Assembly: GCF_000455825.1 (NCBI RefSeq)
Contig: NZ_ATAO01000206.1
Span: 372,001 to 436,000, forward strand
Origin: Microbacterium maritypicum MF109
GTDB taxonomy: Bacteria > Actinomycetota > Actinomycetes > Actinomycetales > Microbacteriaceae
Length of the DNA: 64,000 nucleotides
Direction of reading: 5' to 3'
The translations under genes and the position numbers were made by a program. The notes below the pieces were generated by a model. The model made no database searches, was not told where the DNA came from, and was given only the letters and a program-made list of their open reading frames with translations. Shown here piece by piece: positions 8,334 through 17,807 of the stretch; position 1 is the stretch's first letter, and each line of letters begins with the position of its first letter.

Positions 8334-9275
8334 TCAGATCGCTTCGGGCCGGGGCGCGACCCAGGTGCCGTCGAGCACGCACAGGCGCGGTCGGTAGAGG
8401 CGCAGTGTGTAGTTCCACCCCGGCATGACGACCAGCGCGTTCGTGAGGCCGGCAGGGTGCGCACCGAAGTGGATGGTGATCCCGCCGTCGTCGTCCGCGG
8501 TCGCCGTCAGGCTGTTGATACTGTTCACCCCGAGCTCGTTCTCCTCGAAATAGCCGGCGGCGTTGTAGAGCGAGACGGACCAGAAGGCGTCGACAGGAAC
8601 GTCCGTCAAACGCAGACGATAGTCCCCGACCGGCAGGCCCTCGTCAACGCTGATGTAGGTCGCCTCGTACTCGGGCAGACCACCCCATCCGCCGGCGACG
8701 CCCAGCAGGTGCATGACGGGATCCACTTCCTCCCTCGTGCCGAACGCACGATCGTAGGTCGAGACGCCGCGCCCGAGAGTGAGCAGAGCATCACGGGTCT
8801 CCGACTGCGACGGCTCGTCGTACTCAGGGAGCGGGAACTCCCCCGATCCGCCGCCCACGAGACGAAGTGCGTCCTGGAGGTGATTCACCTCGGCGATGTC
8901 TTCGGCGTCGTTCGGGTCGACGAGGATGCGGACCAGGACCGCCGCGTAGTCGGTTCCGACGGCTGCGCGTGTGAGCGCATGGTCGCCGGGCTCGCGTAAC
9001 AGGAACGGCGCGTAGTGATCCTGATTCACGACGAAGGCGGAGACGTAACGACCGCCCGTGTCGGGCAGCGTGAGCGTGACTCCTTCGCGCACATCGATGA
9101 CGGCACTGCTGTAGAGAGTGTCCCGGTTCTGCCGGATGATGGGCTGATCGTCGAGCGACTTCAGCCCTCGCGTGTGATTCCAGGTCCCGAGCGTGCTCCC
9201 GGCGGCGAGCCGGGAGAACATCAAGTCGGACTCGGCACGAGCGAAGTTGCGGACGTTCACCTTCGTGGCTGACAT
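8334..9275 (-). CDS. DUF1254/DUF1214 domain protein
   Basis: 313 residues with no signal peptide. The N-terminal part contains the DUF1254 pattern N-R-D-T-L-Y-S-S-A-V-I-D and the C-terminal part the DUF1214 pattern (D-A-F-W-S-V-S-L-Y-N, then N-W-L-P-like N-Y-T-L-R-L-Y-R-P). Family members are all-beta proteins of unknown biochemical role, common in actinobacteria. AAAGGAAC lies 8-15 nt before the ATG. It stands alone, convergent with glnA and divergent from the LuxR-type regulator across 200 bp. Confidence 0.82.
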   Translation of the reverse strand: MSATKVNVRNFARAESDLMFSRLAAGSTLGTWNHTRGLKSLDDQPIIRQNRDTLYSSAVIDVREGVTLTLPDTGGRYVSAFVVNQDHYAPFLLREPGDHALTRAAVGTDYAAVLVRILVDPNDAEDIAEVNHLQDALRLVGGGSGEFPLPEYDEPSQSETRDALLTLGRGVSTYDRAFGTREEVDPVMHLLGVAGGWGGLPEYEATYISVDEGLPVGDYRLRLTDVPVDAFWSVSLYNAAGYFEENELGVNSINSLTATADDDGGITIHFGAHPAGLTNALVVMPGWNYTLRLYRPRLCVLDGTWVAPRPEAI

Positions 9276-9475
9276 GTCGTTCCTTTCTCTCGCGGCACAG
9301 ACTCACCGCGAAGCATGGGTCGGGGTCGGATGCCCGGCCGTGACACGGTCCGGCAGCGCGGACCTCGTTGCGATTCTGTTCGCCCGATCGCTCTCCGGAC
9401 GCACGCGTCATCCTCATCGGATGAGATCTGCCTGCCCACCAACATCACGGATTCCCACGCCGATATCGTTGTCCC

Positions 9476-10951
9476 GTGATCGATGCCGTCCGCGAGGCCC
9501 TGTCTCCCAGCGATCCGGCACTCGCCCGCGCGGCGCTGCGCCGGAACTGGCTCCGTCTCATCCTCGAATCCCGCACCCGCGAACTCGAACAGCTCTGCCT
9601 CGCCCACCCCGAGCCGCACGACCCGCACGTCCTCCTCATCCGTGCCTGCTGCCGCGACCTCCTCGGCGATTCCCACGGTGCCACGTTCCTTCGCGGCCAA
9701 GGAATGCGCATCGCTGACGATGACTTCGTAGTCTGCTTCACCGAGCTCCTCCTCGCTGCCGACACCCTGACGAAGGCCACGGTCGCCGATCGCGCTCGAG
9801 AAGCTCTGACCGAGTGCGGGCCCGACGACGACTATCCCTCGGCGCTCTTCCTCCTCGGCTGGACGGAAGTGCGCCTCCGTCGCGACCTCTCCGGTGCCAT
9901 CGGCCTCCTGCGCTCAGCCTCAGACGAAGCCCGCTTGCGCGGCCGACCGGAGACCTACCGCCTGGCCCAGTCCAATCTCGCCTTCGCCTTGACCCACGCC
10001 GGTCTCTTCACCGCTGCCGAGCAGACGCTCGATGCGCTTCCCGTCTCGCGCGAGCCGTCGGACTGGGACATCTTCGAGGGCGGGCTCCCCCAGGCGAACC
10101 GCGGCACCATCGCATACTGGCGAGGCGACTACGACGAAGCGATCGCCCACCTCGAACAAGCAGTGGACGACGGCGCTCCCGGCAACAACTTCGAAGCCCT
10201 CGCTCGGCTGTACCTGGTCATGAGCATCATCGCGCTCAGGCGCGAAGACCGATACTTCGCCGCGGCCGGCCTGCTCCACGGGGTGAGCAAGGACGATAAG
10301 CACGGCATCCCCTGGGACACGCTGCGACGCGTGATCTCCGCACTGCTCGCGCACGCCGAGGGACACGACGACCGCGCTCGAACCATCGCGGCGCCGGCAC
10401 TCGCCCGCCCCGGTGCCGCCGTCGCCCACGCGGTGCTCGCGGAGCTCTATCGTGTCCTCGAAGAACCCGCGTCGGCTGCGCAGGCGCTGCGGCTGGCGAT
10501 ATCGGGCGCGCTGCCACGCTACGCGCGGGCGAGCACGCTCGTCACTGCAGCGGCCCTGCGCTCCACCGCAGGGCATGGAGCGGACGCGCACGAACAGCTC
10601 GACAGAGCCCTCGAATCCGCAGCCCCCGAGCGGATCCTCACTCCATTCCTCTCGGATGATCCGCTCATCGGCGATCTCCTGATCGCCCATGCCCACCGCG
10701 GATCCCGCCACGATGAGTTCCTCGGAACGATTCTCGAACGACGGGGAGAGCTGGCCCGACGACGGACGGGCGTCCTCACCCCGCGCGAGAGCGAAGTCCT
10801 CGCATACCTGCGCACGACGATGACCGCCGAAGAGATCTCCACGCGTCTGGGGGTCGCCTATCCCACCGTCAAGACCCACATCCGCTCCATCTATCGCAAG
10901 CTCGGCGTGACCTCGCGACGGGGGGCCGTCCTCACCGCCGACGCGAGGTGA
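9476..10951 (+). CDS. LuxR-type regulator with TPR-like middle
   Basis: 491 residues. A C-terminal HTH (about 425-485) shows L-T-P-R-E-S-E-V-L-A-Y-L and T-V-K-T-H-I-R-S-I-Y-R-K-L-G, the DNA-binding LuxR/GerE fold. The remaining ~420 residues are alanine-rich helical repeats of the TPR/MalT type. There is no clear AAA+ Walker A, so this is a MalT-like regulator lacking the ATPase. The start is GTG 9476; TATCGT (9464-9469) ends 6 nt before it, so it is probably leaderless. It sits divergent from the DUF1254 gene, its most obvious target, though no operator was recognised. Confidence 0.83.
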   Translation: MIDAVREALSPSDPALARAALRRNWLRLILESRTRELEQLCLAHPEPHDPHVLLIRACCRDLLGDSHGATFLRGQGMRIADDDFVVCFTELLLAADTLTKATVADRAREALTECGPDDDYPSALFLLGWTEVRLRRDLSGAIGLLRSASDEARLRGRPETYRLAQSNLAFALTHAGLFTAAEQTLDALPVSREPSDWDIFEGGLPQANRGTIAYWRGDYDEAIAHLEQAVDDGAPGNNFEALARLYLVMSIIALRREDRYFAAAGLLHGVSKDDKHGIPWDTLRRVISALLAHAEGHDDRARTIAAPALARPGAAVAHAVLAELYRVLEEPASAAQALRLAISGALPRYARASTLVTAAALRSTAGHGADAHEQLDRALESAAPERILTPFLSDDPLIGDLLIAHAHRGSRHDEFLGTILERRGELARRRTGVLTPRESEVLAYLRTTMTAEEISTRLGVAYPTVKTHIRSIYRKLGVTSRRGAVLTADAR

Positions 10952-11042
10952 GGAATCAGACGTCGCCACGCCGCGCCACCGGCTTGACCGCGCGGGATCC
11001 AGGGTGATCAACTGGTGAGTCTGACCATCGACCGGGGGAATC

Positions 11043-12191
11043 ATGCGCCGTAGAAGAGTGACCGCGAACACCGAGCTGCGCGCGTCGGCAGAGCCGCGTT
11101 CATCGCAGCCGTCGAATGCGGTCGCCGCATACGCCAGGACCAACCCGTTCATGTTCGGCCTGCTGGGCGCCCTCGGAGTCCTCGTGGCGCTGGGGATCGG
11201 CAGCATCGTCGGGCAGCTCGCGACCGTGCTCGTCTACATCGGCGTCGCCGTGTTCCTCGCACTCGGGCTCGATCCGATCGTCACCTTCATCGAGAAGAAG
11301 CTCCCCCGCCCCGCGGCCGTCACCATCGTGGTCGCCGCGGTCATCCTGGCGTTCGCCGGCGTCATCCTCGCGATCGTCCCGCTGCTCGTCGAGCAGATCA
11401 GCAACCTGATCAAAGACGGACCGCAGATGATCAAGGACTTCATGGCCAGCGACTGGTTCAAGGACGTCAGCGGTCAGTTCGGCTCGACGATCGACGACGC
11501 CGTGCAGGGCATCCTCGGCTTCGTGCAGGACCCCAACAACTTCCTCGACATCGGGGGTGGTGTGTTCGCCGTGGGCGCGGGTATCGCCGGCGGCTTCACC
11601 GGGATCACGATCGTCCTGATCCTGACGCTGTACTTCATGGCGTCCCTGCGCAGCATGAAGCACGTGGCCGCCCGCTTCGTGCCCGCCTACCAGCGCGACA
11701 CCTTCAGCGGCCTCCTCGAAGACGTCTCCGGCGCCGTGGGCCGCTACGTCATCGGCCAGGTGAGCCTCGCACTCATCAACGGCATCCTGAGCCTCATCTT
11801 CCTCAGCATCATCGGCGCCCCGGTTCCGGCCCTGCTCGCCCTGATCGCCTTCATCGGCTCGATGATCCCGCTGGTCGGCACGCTGACCGCGTCGATCATC
11901 AACTCGCTGATCTGCCTGTTCGTCTCTCCGCTGACCGCGCTGATCGCGATCATCTACTACCTCATCTACATGCAGATCGAGGCATACGTGCTGTCGCCGC
12001 GCATCATGAGCAAGGCCGTCGCCGTGCCGGGTGCGCTCGTCGTGATCGCCGCGGTGGCCGGCGCCGCGCTGGGCGGCATCCTGGGCGCCCTGGTCGCGAT
12101 CCCCGTGGCCGCAAGCATCATCATCATCATCCAGAAGGTGACGTTCCCCGCGCAGGACCGCAAGATCGTCCCCCCGCCCGTCACCCGCTGA
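11043..12191 (+). CDS. AI-2E (PerM-type) family transporter
   Basis: 382 residues. After a polar N-terminus (about 1-35) there are paired hydrophobic helices at 38-58, 60-78 and 95-120, a soluble extracellular-like segment (about 125-180), then five helices to ~360 with the family-typical V-G-T-L-T-A-S-I-I-N and Y-Y-L-I-Y-M-Q-I-E-A-Y-V-L-S-P-R-I-M. This matches the AI-2E transporter family, which includes TqsA-like and Na+/H+ exchange proteins; the substrate cannot be inferred. The ATG is used. No neighbour gives a functional clue. Confidence 0.87.
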   Translation: MRRRRVTANTELRASAEPRSSQPSNAVAAYARTNPFMFGLLGALGVLVALGIGSIVGQLATVLVYIGVAVFLALGLDPIVTFIEKKLPRPAAVTIVVAAVILAFAGVILAIVPLLVEQISNLIKDGPQMIKDFMASDWFKDVSGQFGSTIDDAVQGILGFVQDPNNFLDIGGGVFAVGAGIAGGFTGITIVLILTLYFMASLRSMKHVAARFVPAYQRDTFSGLLEDVSGAVGRYVIGQVSLALINGILSLIFLSIIGAPVPALLALIAFIGSMIPLVGTLTASIINSLICLFVSPLTALIAIIYYLIYMQIEAYVLSPRIMSKAVAVPGALVVIAAVAGAALGGILGALVAIPVAASIIIIIQKVTFPAQDRKIVPPPVTR

Positions 12192-12218
12192 CACGGGGAC
12201 GGGACGGGGCGTTCGACC

Positions 12219-13139
12219 TCAGCGGACCAGGAGGGCGCCCGGCTCGACGCGCACGTCGAACGCGGTGACCTCGCCCATCTCCTCCCCGTCGATCTCGAAC
12301 ACGAGGGGCGTCTTCAGCTCGACCGAGATGCTCTCGACCGGAAGGTGGCGGGCGGACTCGGTGCTCACGGCCTCGTCGGTGGCACCGAAGAGACGGCGGA
12401 TGCCGTTGTCCCAGACGAAGGAACGGAGCGTGTCGAGCCACTGCAGCGCACCGTCCGCGCTGATCATGAGCACGTCGAGCTTGCCGTCGTCGAGCACCGC
12501 ATCGGGAAGCAGCCGGATGCCGCCCTGCACCATCCCGCAGTTGCCGATGAGCATGGTGTGTCCCCGCACGGCCACGGCCTTCTCCCCGTCGATCGCCAAA
12601 GTGATGTCGGTCATCTCGGTGCCGGCGAGTGCGCGGCCCATCGCCTCCACGTAGGCCAGCCAGCCGGCCTTGGACTTGAGGTCGTCGTCGGTCTCCACCA
12701 GCATCTGCGCATCGACGCCGAAGCCGACCATCACGGCGAAGGCGTGCTCGGTGCCGTCGTACGAGACCCAGCCGAGGTCGATCCGACGGGGCTCGGCGTC
12801 GCGCACGCGCTCCAACGCCGCCTTCACGTTGTTCAGCGGAACCTCGAGGTTGCGCGCAAGCAGGTTGCCGGTCCCCTGCGGCACGATCCCCAGTGCTGTG
12901 TCAGACCCCGCCAGGGACTCCGCGACGGCGCGTACAGTGCCATCGCCGCCGACGGCGATCACGATGTCGCGGCCGTCTTCGCGGGCCTCACGAGCCATGC
13001 CCCGGCCCGGGTCCTCCGGAGTCGTCTCCCACCAACGGATATCGTACCGAGCGTCGAACACGCCGCTCACGGCGGTCTGCAGGACCTCCTGCTCGACCTT
13101 CGAAGGGTTCCAGACGATGCCGATACGTGCGTGGGTCAT
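12219..13139 (-). CDS. Diacylglycerol/lipid kinase family protein (DagK/YegS-type)
   Basis: 306 residues. The N-terminal catalytic domain shows I-V-W-N-P-S-K, then V-A-V-G-G-D-G-T-V-R-A-V-A (the GGDGT nucleotide-binding motif), then G-I-V-P-Q-G-T-G-N-L-L-A-R-N. The C-terminal half is the beta-sandwich of the lipid-kinase family, ending F-E-I-D-G-E-E-M. It probably phosphorylates diacylglycerol or a related lipid at the membrane face. The start is ATG 13139: a -10-like CAAGCT ends 6 nt before it (leaderless pattern). A GTG at 13157 is the alternative. It is convergent with the AI-2E gene and lies 50 bp downstream of glnE. Confidence 0.88.
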   Translation of the reverse strand: MTHARIGIVWNPSKVEQEVLQTAVSGVFDARYDIRWWETTPEDPGRGMAREAREDGRDIVIAVGGDGTVRAVAESLAGSDTALGIVPQGTGNLLARNLEVPLNNVKAALERVRDAEPRRIDLGWVSYDGTEHAFAVMVGFGVDAQMLVETDDDLKSKAGWLAYVEAMGRALAGTEMTDITLAIDGEKAVAVRGHTMLIGNCGMVQGGIRLLPDAVLDDGKLDVLMISADGALQWLDTLRSFVWDNGIRRLFGATDEAVSTESARHLPVESISVELKTPLVFEIDGEEMGEVTAFDVRVEPGALLVR

Positions 13140-13189
13140 ATCGTCAGCTTGGGACACCTCGCCCGATACCGCAAACTCAGGGCGCGGAC

Positions 13190-16165
13190 TCAGCCGTAGA
13201 AGAGCTGCTCGAAGGTCTTCCGTGCGCGTCGGGTGACCCCGAGGTAGTCCTCTTCGAGCTCGGTCGCCGATCGATCGGGGTAGCCCAGGAGCCTGCCGAT
13301 CGCGTCGAGCTGCCGACGATCCGCCGGCAGGACATCACTGGTCTGCCCCGTGAGCAGGGTGATCGCAGAGCGGAGACGGCTGGACAGGAGCCAGGCTTCG
13401 CGAAGGCGCAGCGCGTCTTCCTCGGAGACGAGATCAGCCGCGACGGCAGCCTCGAGGGCACCGAGCGTCGACGTCGTGCGCAACCCGGGAACCGCGTGCG
13501 CATGCTGCAGCTGCAGCAGCTGCACCAGCCACTCCACGTCGCTGAGCGAGCCGGGACCGAGTTTCAGGTGACGCCGCGGATCGGCGCCCTGCGGCAGCCG
13601 CTCCCCCTCGACCCTGGCCTTGATCCGCTTGATCTCACGTGTGCCCTGCAGATCGACGGACTCCGGATAGCGGATCGTGTCGGCCAGGGCGGTGAACCGC
13701 GTGATCAGCTTCGCGCTCCCGGCGACGCCGCGGGCGCGGAGCAGGGCCTGCGCCTCCCAGGACAGCGACCAGCGTCGGTAGTACTCCGTGTACGCCTCGA
13801 TGGAGCGGACGACGGGCCCGTTGCGTCCCTCCGGTCGGAGGTCGGCATCGAGGTCGAGCGGAAGGCGGTGATCGGTCAGATGCTCCCGCAGGCCCGCCAC
13901 GATCTGCGTCGCCAGCTTCTGAGCCCGCTGCGGATCGACGCCGTTCGCGTCGTACACGTAGAGGATGTCGGCGTCGGACCCGAAGCCGAGCTCGGCGCCA
14001 CCGAACCGTCCCATCGCGATGACGGCGAAGTCCAACGCCTCGTCTTCGAGCGGGACCACCTCGCGGATCACCGCGCGCAGGGCGGCTTGGATCGTGGCCT
14101 CGGTGATCTCGGTGAGTGCGGTGGCCACCTCTTCGATGGTGAGGACATCGAGGACTGCTCCCATGGCAGTGCGCAGGAGTTCACGCCGTCGCAGCGCCCT
14201 GACGGCGCGCAGCGCATCGCCGATGGACTCATGACGCGTCTGTATCGCACGAGCCTCCTCGTCGAGCGCTGCCGCGCCCCGAGGGCGCAGACGCCCCGCG
14301 CTGTCCAACCATGCCACGGATTCGGGGATCCACTCCAGGAGCTCCCCGACGTAGCGTGAGGATGACAACAGGCGGGTGAGACTCTCGGCGGCCCCTGAGG
14401 AGTCCCGCAGCATCCGCAGGAACCAGGGAGTGTCCCCGAGTCGCTCGCTGATGCGCCGGAATGCGAGGAGCGCATAGTCGGGGTCGCTGCCGTCCGCGAA
14501 CCACCGCACCATGATGGGCATCAGGTGGCGTTGGATCGTCGCCTTGCGGCTCAGTCCGCTCGTGAGGGCGCCGATGTGCCGGAGAGCTCCCGCCGGGTCA
14601 CGGAACCCGATCGCCGCCAGGCGGTCGTGCGCCTGGGCTGCGGAGAGCGTGCGCTCCTCCTCCGGCAGCCCGGCGACGGCGCTGAGCAGCGGCCGGTAGA
14701 ACAGGCGGGTGTGGATCTCGCGCACCTCGCGCCGCACGCTCTCCCAGCGCGCCCACACGCCCTCGCCGCTCTCGGCCAGTCCGGTGCCTCGCGCCAGGAT
14801 CCGAAGACCGGCAGGAGTGCGCGGCATCAGATGCGTGCGGCTGAGCTCCCTGAGCTGGAGGCGGTGCTCCATGAGCCGCAGCAGACGATAGTCGTCGGCG
14901 AACGCGGCTGCATCGACGCGCCCGATGTAGCCGCCCTCGACGAGTGCGTCGAGACTCTCGAGGGTTCCACGCGTGCGCAGCGATTCGTCGGTGAGACCGT
15001 GGACCAGCTGCAGCAGCTGCACCGTGAACTCGATGTCTCGCAGACCGCCGGCTCCGAGCTTCAGCTGATACGGCGCATCCTCGGGATCGATGTGCTCCAT
15101 CACGCGCTCCCGCATGCGCTGCACGCTTTCCACGAAGTCCTGTCGCGCCGCGCTCGACCAGATCTTCGGCTGAACCGCGGCGATGTACTCGGCCCCGAGC
15201 TCGGAGTCTCCCGCGATCGGACGGGCCTTGAGCAGCGCCTGGAACTCCCAGCTCTTCGCCCAGCGGTCGTAGTAGGCGAGGTGCGACGCGAGCGAGCGGA
15301 CCAGTGCACCCTGCTTGCCTTCGGGGCGGAGAGCGGCGTCCACCTCCCACAGCGGCGGCTCCACCTCGATGGCGTCGAGGTTGCGCATGGTCTCGCGCGC
15401 GAGTCGCGTGGCGATATCGATCGCCCGCGCCTCCGAGAGGATCTCTTCGTCGCCACTCCCGCCGACGAAGATCACGTCGACGTCGCTGACGTAGTTCAGC
15501 TCGCGAGCCCCGGCCTTGCCCATCCCGATGACGGCCAGACGCGTCGCGGCCACTTCCGCACGGCCCATCGATCCCTGCAGTCTGGTCCTGGCGACGGCGA
15601 GCGACGCCTCGAGGGCGGCACCCGCGATGTCCGCCAGCGCCGCCGACACGGGTCCGACGATCGACTCCGGGTGAGGATGCGAGAGATCATAGGCGGCGAT
15701 AGCGGCGAGATGCCGACGATACGCGATTCTGATCGCGACGACCGCATCCTCGTCGCCCGACTGCGCGAAGCCGTCTTCCGCGCCCACCGCAGCCAGCAGG
15801 CGCTCCTGCAGCTCCGCCGACGAGGGCAGCCCGACGATCGGCCCTTCCAGGACCGAGAGCTGATCCGGGTGGCGGAAGAAGAACTCGGCGAACCCTTCCG
15901 ACGCGCCGAACACCCGCCACACCCGCCGACGCGTCTCCTCGTCGAGCAGCAGCCGCCGCAACGGCTCCTCGTCGCGGCGCGCCACCCGCAGGAGTCCGCG
16001 CACGGCTGCATCGGGGTCGGCGGCGTCGGCCGCCTCGAGCAGGACCGAGCGCGGCTGATCCAGAATGGCCGCCAGCTCAGCGAGGGAGGCCGCGGCTTCA
16101 CTCAACTCGGAGAAGCCGAGCCTCGCCAGCGCGGAGAGGGAGACCGAATCGTCAGGACGCGCCAT
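13190..16165 (-). CDS. glnE: Bifunctional glutamine synthetase adenylyltransferase / adenylyl-removing enzyme
   Basis: 991 residues, full length. The enzyme has two nucleotidyltransferase halves. The N-terminal adenylyl-removing half has G-M-G-K-A-G-A-R-E-L-N-Y-V-S-D-V-D (about 210-235). The C-terminal adenylylating half has G-R-F-G-G-A-E-L-G-F-G-S-D-A-D (about 715-740). Each is followed by a helical GlnD-PII-like region with L-K-L-G-x-G-G/S-L-x-D-x-E. It controls GSI activity by modifying the Tyr of GlnA1 (Tyr402 in this window). It is read from ATG 16165, 9 nt after the glnA2 stop, so the two are cotranscribed. Confidence 0.96.
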   Translation of the reverse strand: MARPDDSVSLSALARLGFSELSEAAASLAELAAILDQPRSVLLEAADAADPDAAVRGLLRVARRDEEPLRRLLLDEETRRRVWRVFGASEGFAEFFFRHPDQLSVLEGPIVGLPSSAELQERLLAAVGAEDGFAQSGDEDAVVAIRIAYRRHLAAIAAYDLSHPHPESIVGPVSAALADIAGAALEASLAVARTRLQGSMGRAEVAATRLAVIGMGKAGARELNYVSDVDVIFVGGSGDEEILSEARAIDIATRLARETMRNLDAIEVEPPLWEVDAALRPEGKQGALVRSLASHLAYYDRWAKSWEFQALLKARPIAGDSELGAEYIAAVQPKIWSSAARQDFVESVQRMRERVMEHIDPEDAPYQLKLGAGGLRDIEFTVQLLQLVHGLTDESLRTRGTLESLDALVEGGYIGRVDAAAFADDYRLLRLMEHRLQLRELSRTHLMPRTPAGLRILARGTGLAESGEGVWARWESVRREVREIHTRLFYRPLLSAVAGLPEEERTLSAAQAHDRLAAIGFRDPAGALRHIGALTSGLSRKATIQRHLMPIMVRWFADGSDPDYALLAFRRISERLGDTPWFLRMLRDSSGAAESLTRLLSSSRYVGELLEWIPESVAWLDSAGRLRPRGAAALDEEARAIQTRHESIGDALRAVRALRRRELLRTAMGAVLDVLTIEEVATALTEITEATIQAALRAVIREVVPLEDEALDFAVIAMGRFGGAELGFGSDADILYVYDANGVDPQRAQKLATQIVAGLREHLTDHRLPLDLDADLRPEGRNGPVVRSIEAYTEYYRRWSLSWEAQALLRARGVAGSAKLITRFTALADTIRYPESVDLQGTREIKRIKARVEGERLPQGADPRRHLKLGPGSLSDVEWLVQLLQLQHAHAVPGLRTTSTLGALEAAVAADLVSEEDALRLREAWLLSSRLRSAITLLTGQTSDVLPADRRQLDAIGRLLGYPDRSATELEEDYLGVTRRARKTFEQLFYG

Positions 16166-16174
16166 CTGTGCGGA

Positions 16175-17512
16175 TCAGAGCAGTTCGAGATTGCTCTTCA
16201 GCTCGAACGGGGTGACCTGACCTCGGTAGGCCTCCCATTCCTTGCGCTTGTTGAGCAGCACGTAGTTGAAGACCTGCTCGCCCAGCGTCTCCGCGACGAG
16301 CTCGGATGCCTCCATGTACTCCAGGGCATGGTCGAGACTCGCCGGCAGCGCCTCATAGCCCAGTGCACGCCGCTCGGCGTCGCTCAGCGACCACACGTTG
16401 TTCTCGGCCTCGGGCGGGAGATCGTATCCCTCCTCGATGCCTTTGAGCCCCGCTGCGAGCAGGAGTGCGTACGCGAGATACGGGTTCGACGCCGAATCGA
16501 TGCCCCGGTACTCCACGCGGGACGACTGGCTCTTGTTGGGCTTGTACATCGGCACGCGGACGAGAGCGGAGCGGTTGGCGTGGCCCCAGGTCACGAAGCT
16601 CGGCGCCTCGTCGCCGCCCCACAGGCGCTTGTACGAGTTGACGAACTGGTTGGTGACTGCAGAGATCTCGTTCGCATGACGGAGCAGGCCCGCGATGAAG
16701 TGCCGCCCTGTCTTCGACAGCTGGTACTTGGCGCCTTCTTCGTAGAAGGCGTTCTGGTCGCCTTCGAACAGCGACATGTGCGTGTGCATCCCGCTGCCGG
16801 GCTGGTCGCTGAGGGGCTTCGGCATGAACGTCGCATAGACGCCCTGCTCGATCGCCACCTCCTTGATCACCGTGCGGAAGGTCATGATGTTGTCGGCTGT
16901 CGTGAGTGCGTCCGCGTAACGGAGATCGATCTCGTTCTGCCCGGGGCCGCCTTCATGGTGGCTGAACTCCACGGAGATGCCGAGGTCTTCCAGCATCCGC
17001 ACCGAGCGGCGGCGGAAGTCGTGTGCCGTGCCACCGGGAACATTGTCGAAGTATCCGGCCGAGTCCACGGGCACGGGGCCGTCGGGACCGAACGAGGAGG
17101 ACTTCAGCAGATAGAACTCGATCTCCGGATGCGTGTAGAACGTGAATCCGGCGTCCGCGGCCTTCGCGAGCGTGCGCTTGAGCACGTGACGCGGGTCGGC
17201 GACGGCCGGCTGCCCGTCGGGCGTCGTCAGGTCGCAGAACATGCGCGCGGTCGGGTCGATCTCCCCGCGCCAGGGCAGCGTCTGGAACGTCGTCGGATCG
17301 GGCTGCGCGAGCAGATCGGATTCGTAGGTGCGTGTCAGCCCCTCGATCGCCGAACCGTCGAACCCGATGCCCTCCGCGAAGGCGCCCTCGACCTCGGCCG
17401 GCGCGATGGCCACCGACTTGAGCGTGCCGATCACGTCCGTGAACCACAGCCGCACGAACTTGACGCCGCGCTCCTCGATGGTCCGGAGGACGAAGTCCCT
17501 CTGCTTGTCCAT
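16175..17512 (-). CDS. glnA2: Second glutamine synthetase, short GSI (GlnA2 type)
   Basis: 445 residues, about 30 shorter than GlnA1. Core motifs are intact: D-V-I-G, G-F-D-G-S-A-I-E-G, E-F-S-H-H-E-G-G-P-G-Q-N-E and K-P-L-S-D-Q-P-G-S-G-M-H-T-H. The loop matching the adenylylation region reads E-E-G-Y-D-L-P-P-E-A-E-N-N-V-W, so a Tyr is present, but its register relative to GlnA1 Tyr402 is uncertain. In actinobacteria GlnA2 accompanies glnE, is usually dispensable, and may be a GSI-alpha-like or gamma-glutamylpolyamine-type enzyme. The ATG starts 2 nt after the upstream small gene's stop, so 17739-13190 reads as one operon. Confidence 0.93.
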   Translation of the reverse strand: MDKQRDFVLRTIEERGVKFVRLWFTDVIGTLKSVAIAPAEVEGAFAEGIGFDGSAIEGLTRTYESDLLAQPDPTTFQTLPWRGEIDPTARMFCDLTTPDGQPAVADPRHVLKRTLAKAADAGFTFYTHPEIEFYLLKSSSFGPDGPVPVDSAGYFDNVPGGTAHDFRRRSVRMLEDLGISVEFSHHEGGPGQNEIDLRYADALTTADNIMTFRTVIKEVAIEQGVYATFMPKPLSDQPGSGMHTHMSLFEGDQNAFYEEGAKYQLSKTGRHFIAGLLRHANEISAVTNQFVNSYKRLWGGDEAPSFVTWGHANRSALVRVPMYKPNKSQSSRVEYRGIDSASNPYLAYALLLAAGLKGIEEGYDLPPEAENNVWSLSDAERRALGYEALPASLDHALEYMEASELVAETLGEQVFNYVLLNKRKEWEAYRGQVTPFELKSNLELL

Positions 17513-17514
17513 GG

Positions 17515-17739
17515 CTACTCTGCGCCCTGGCCCTTTGCGTCGCCCTTGACATCCCAGCCCTGCTCGACGGCCTCTTCCTCGGCCCAGGCGCGCGAACGCT
17601 CCTTGACGACCTCGGGCGCGCGGCGGGCCTCGGCCTCCGTGTCGAACGGACCGATGCGGTCGATGGAGGGCGAGATCATGCCGAACTCGATCTCGCCGGT
17701 CGTGGAGTTGTACCAGTACTTGTGGTCGCCGTCAGACAT
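17515..17739 (-). CDS. Small conserved protein (SPOR-like annotation), first gene of the glnA2-glnE operon
   Basis: 74 residues, hydrophilic: H-K-Y-W-Y-N-S-T-T-G-E-I-E-F-G near the start, then G-P-F-D-T-E-A-E-A-R-R-A-P and a charged helix. Homologues in Microbacteriaceae are commonly labelled SPOR domain proteins; the G-P-F-x-T-x-x-E-A motif supports that loosely. ATG 17739 is chosen over 17766 because AAGGGG lies 5-10 nt before it. Only 2 nt separate it from glnA2. The biochemical role is unknown. Confidence 0.8.
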   Translation of the reverse strand: MSDGDHKYWYNSTTGEIEFGMISPSIDRIGPFDTEAEARRAPEVVKERSRAWAEEEAVEQGWDVKGDAKGQGAE

Positions 17740-17794
17740 GTCTGCCCCTTCTTCACGTGATGTCATCGATCCTACTGGCGCGCACCGCGGTCGC

Positions 17795-17800
17795 TAAGCT
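17795..17800 (+). promoter_or_regulatory. -10 hexamer of a leaderless ppgK promoter
   Basis: TAAGCT ends 7 nt before the ppgK ATG and there is no ribosome site, so transcription should begin at or next to the A of the start codon. Confidence 0.6.
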
Positions 17801-17807
17801 ATCGCCC

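Noticed and set aside
14525-17797. 1090-codon plus-strand frame over glnE and glnA2
   Set aside because: It spans two well-supported minus-strand genes and has no domain of its own.
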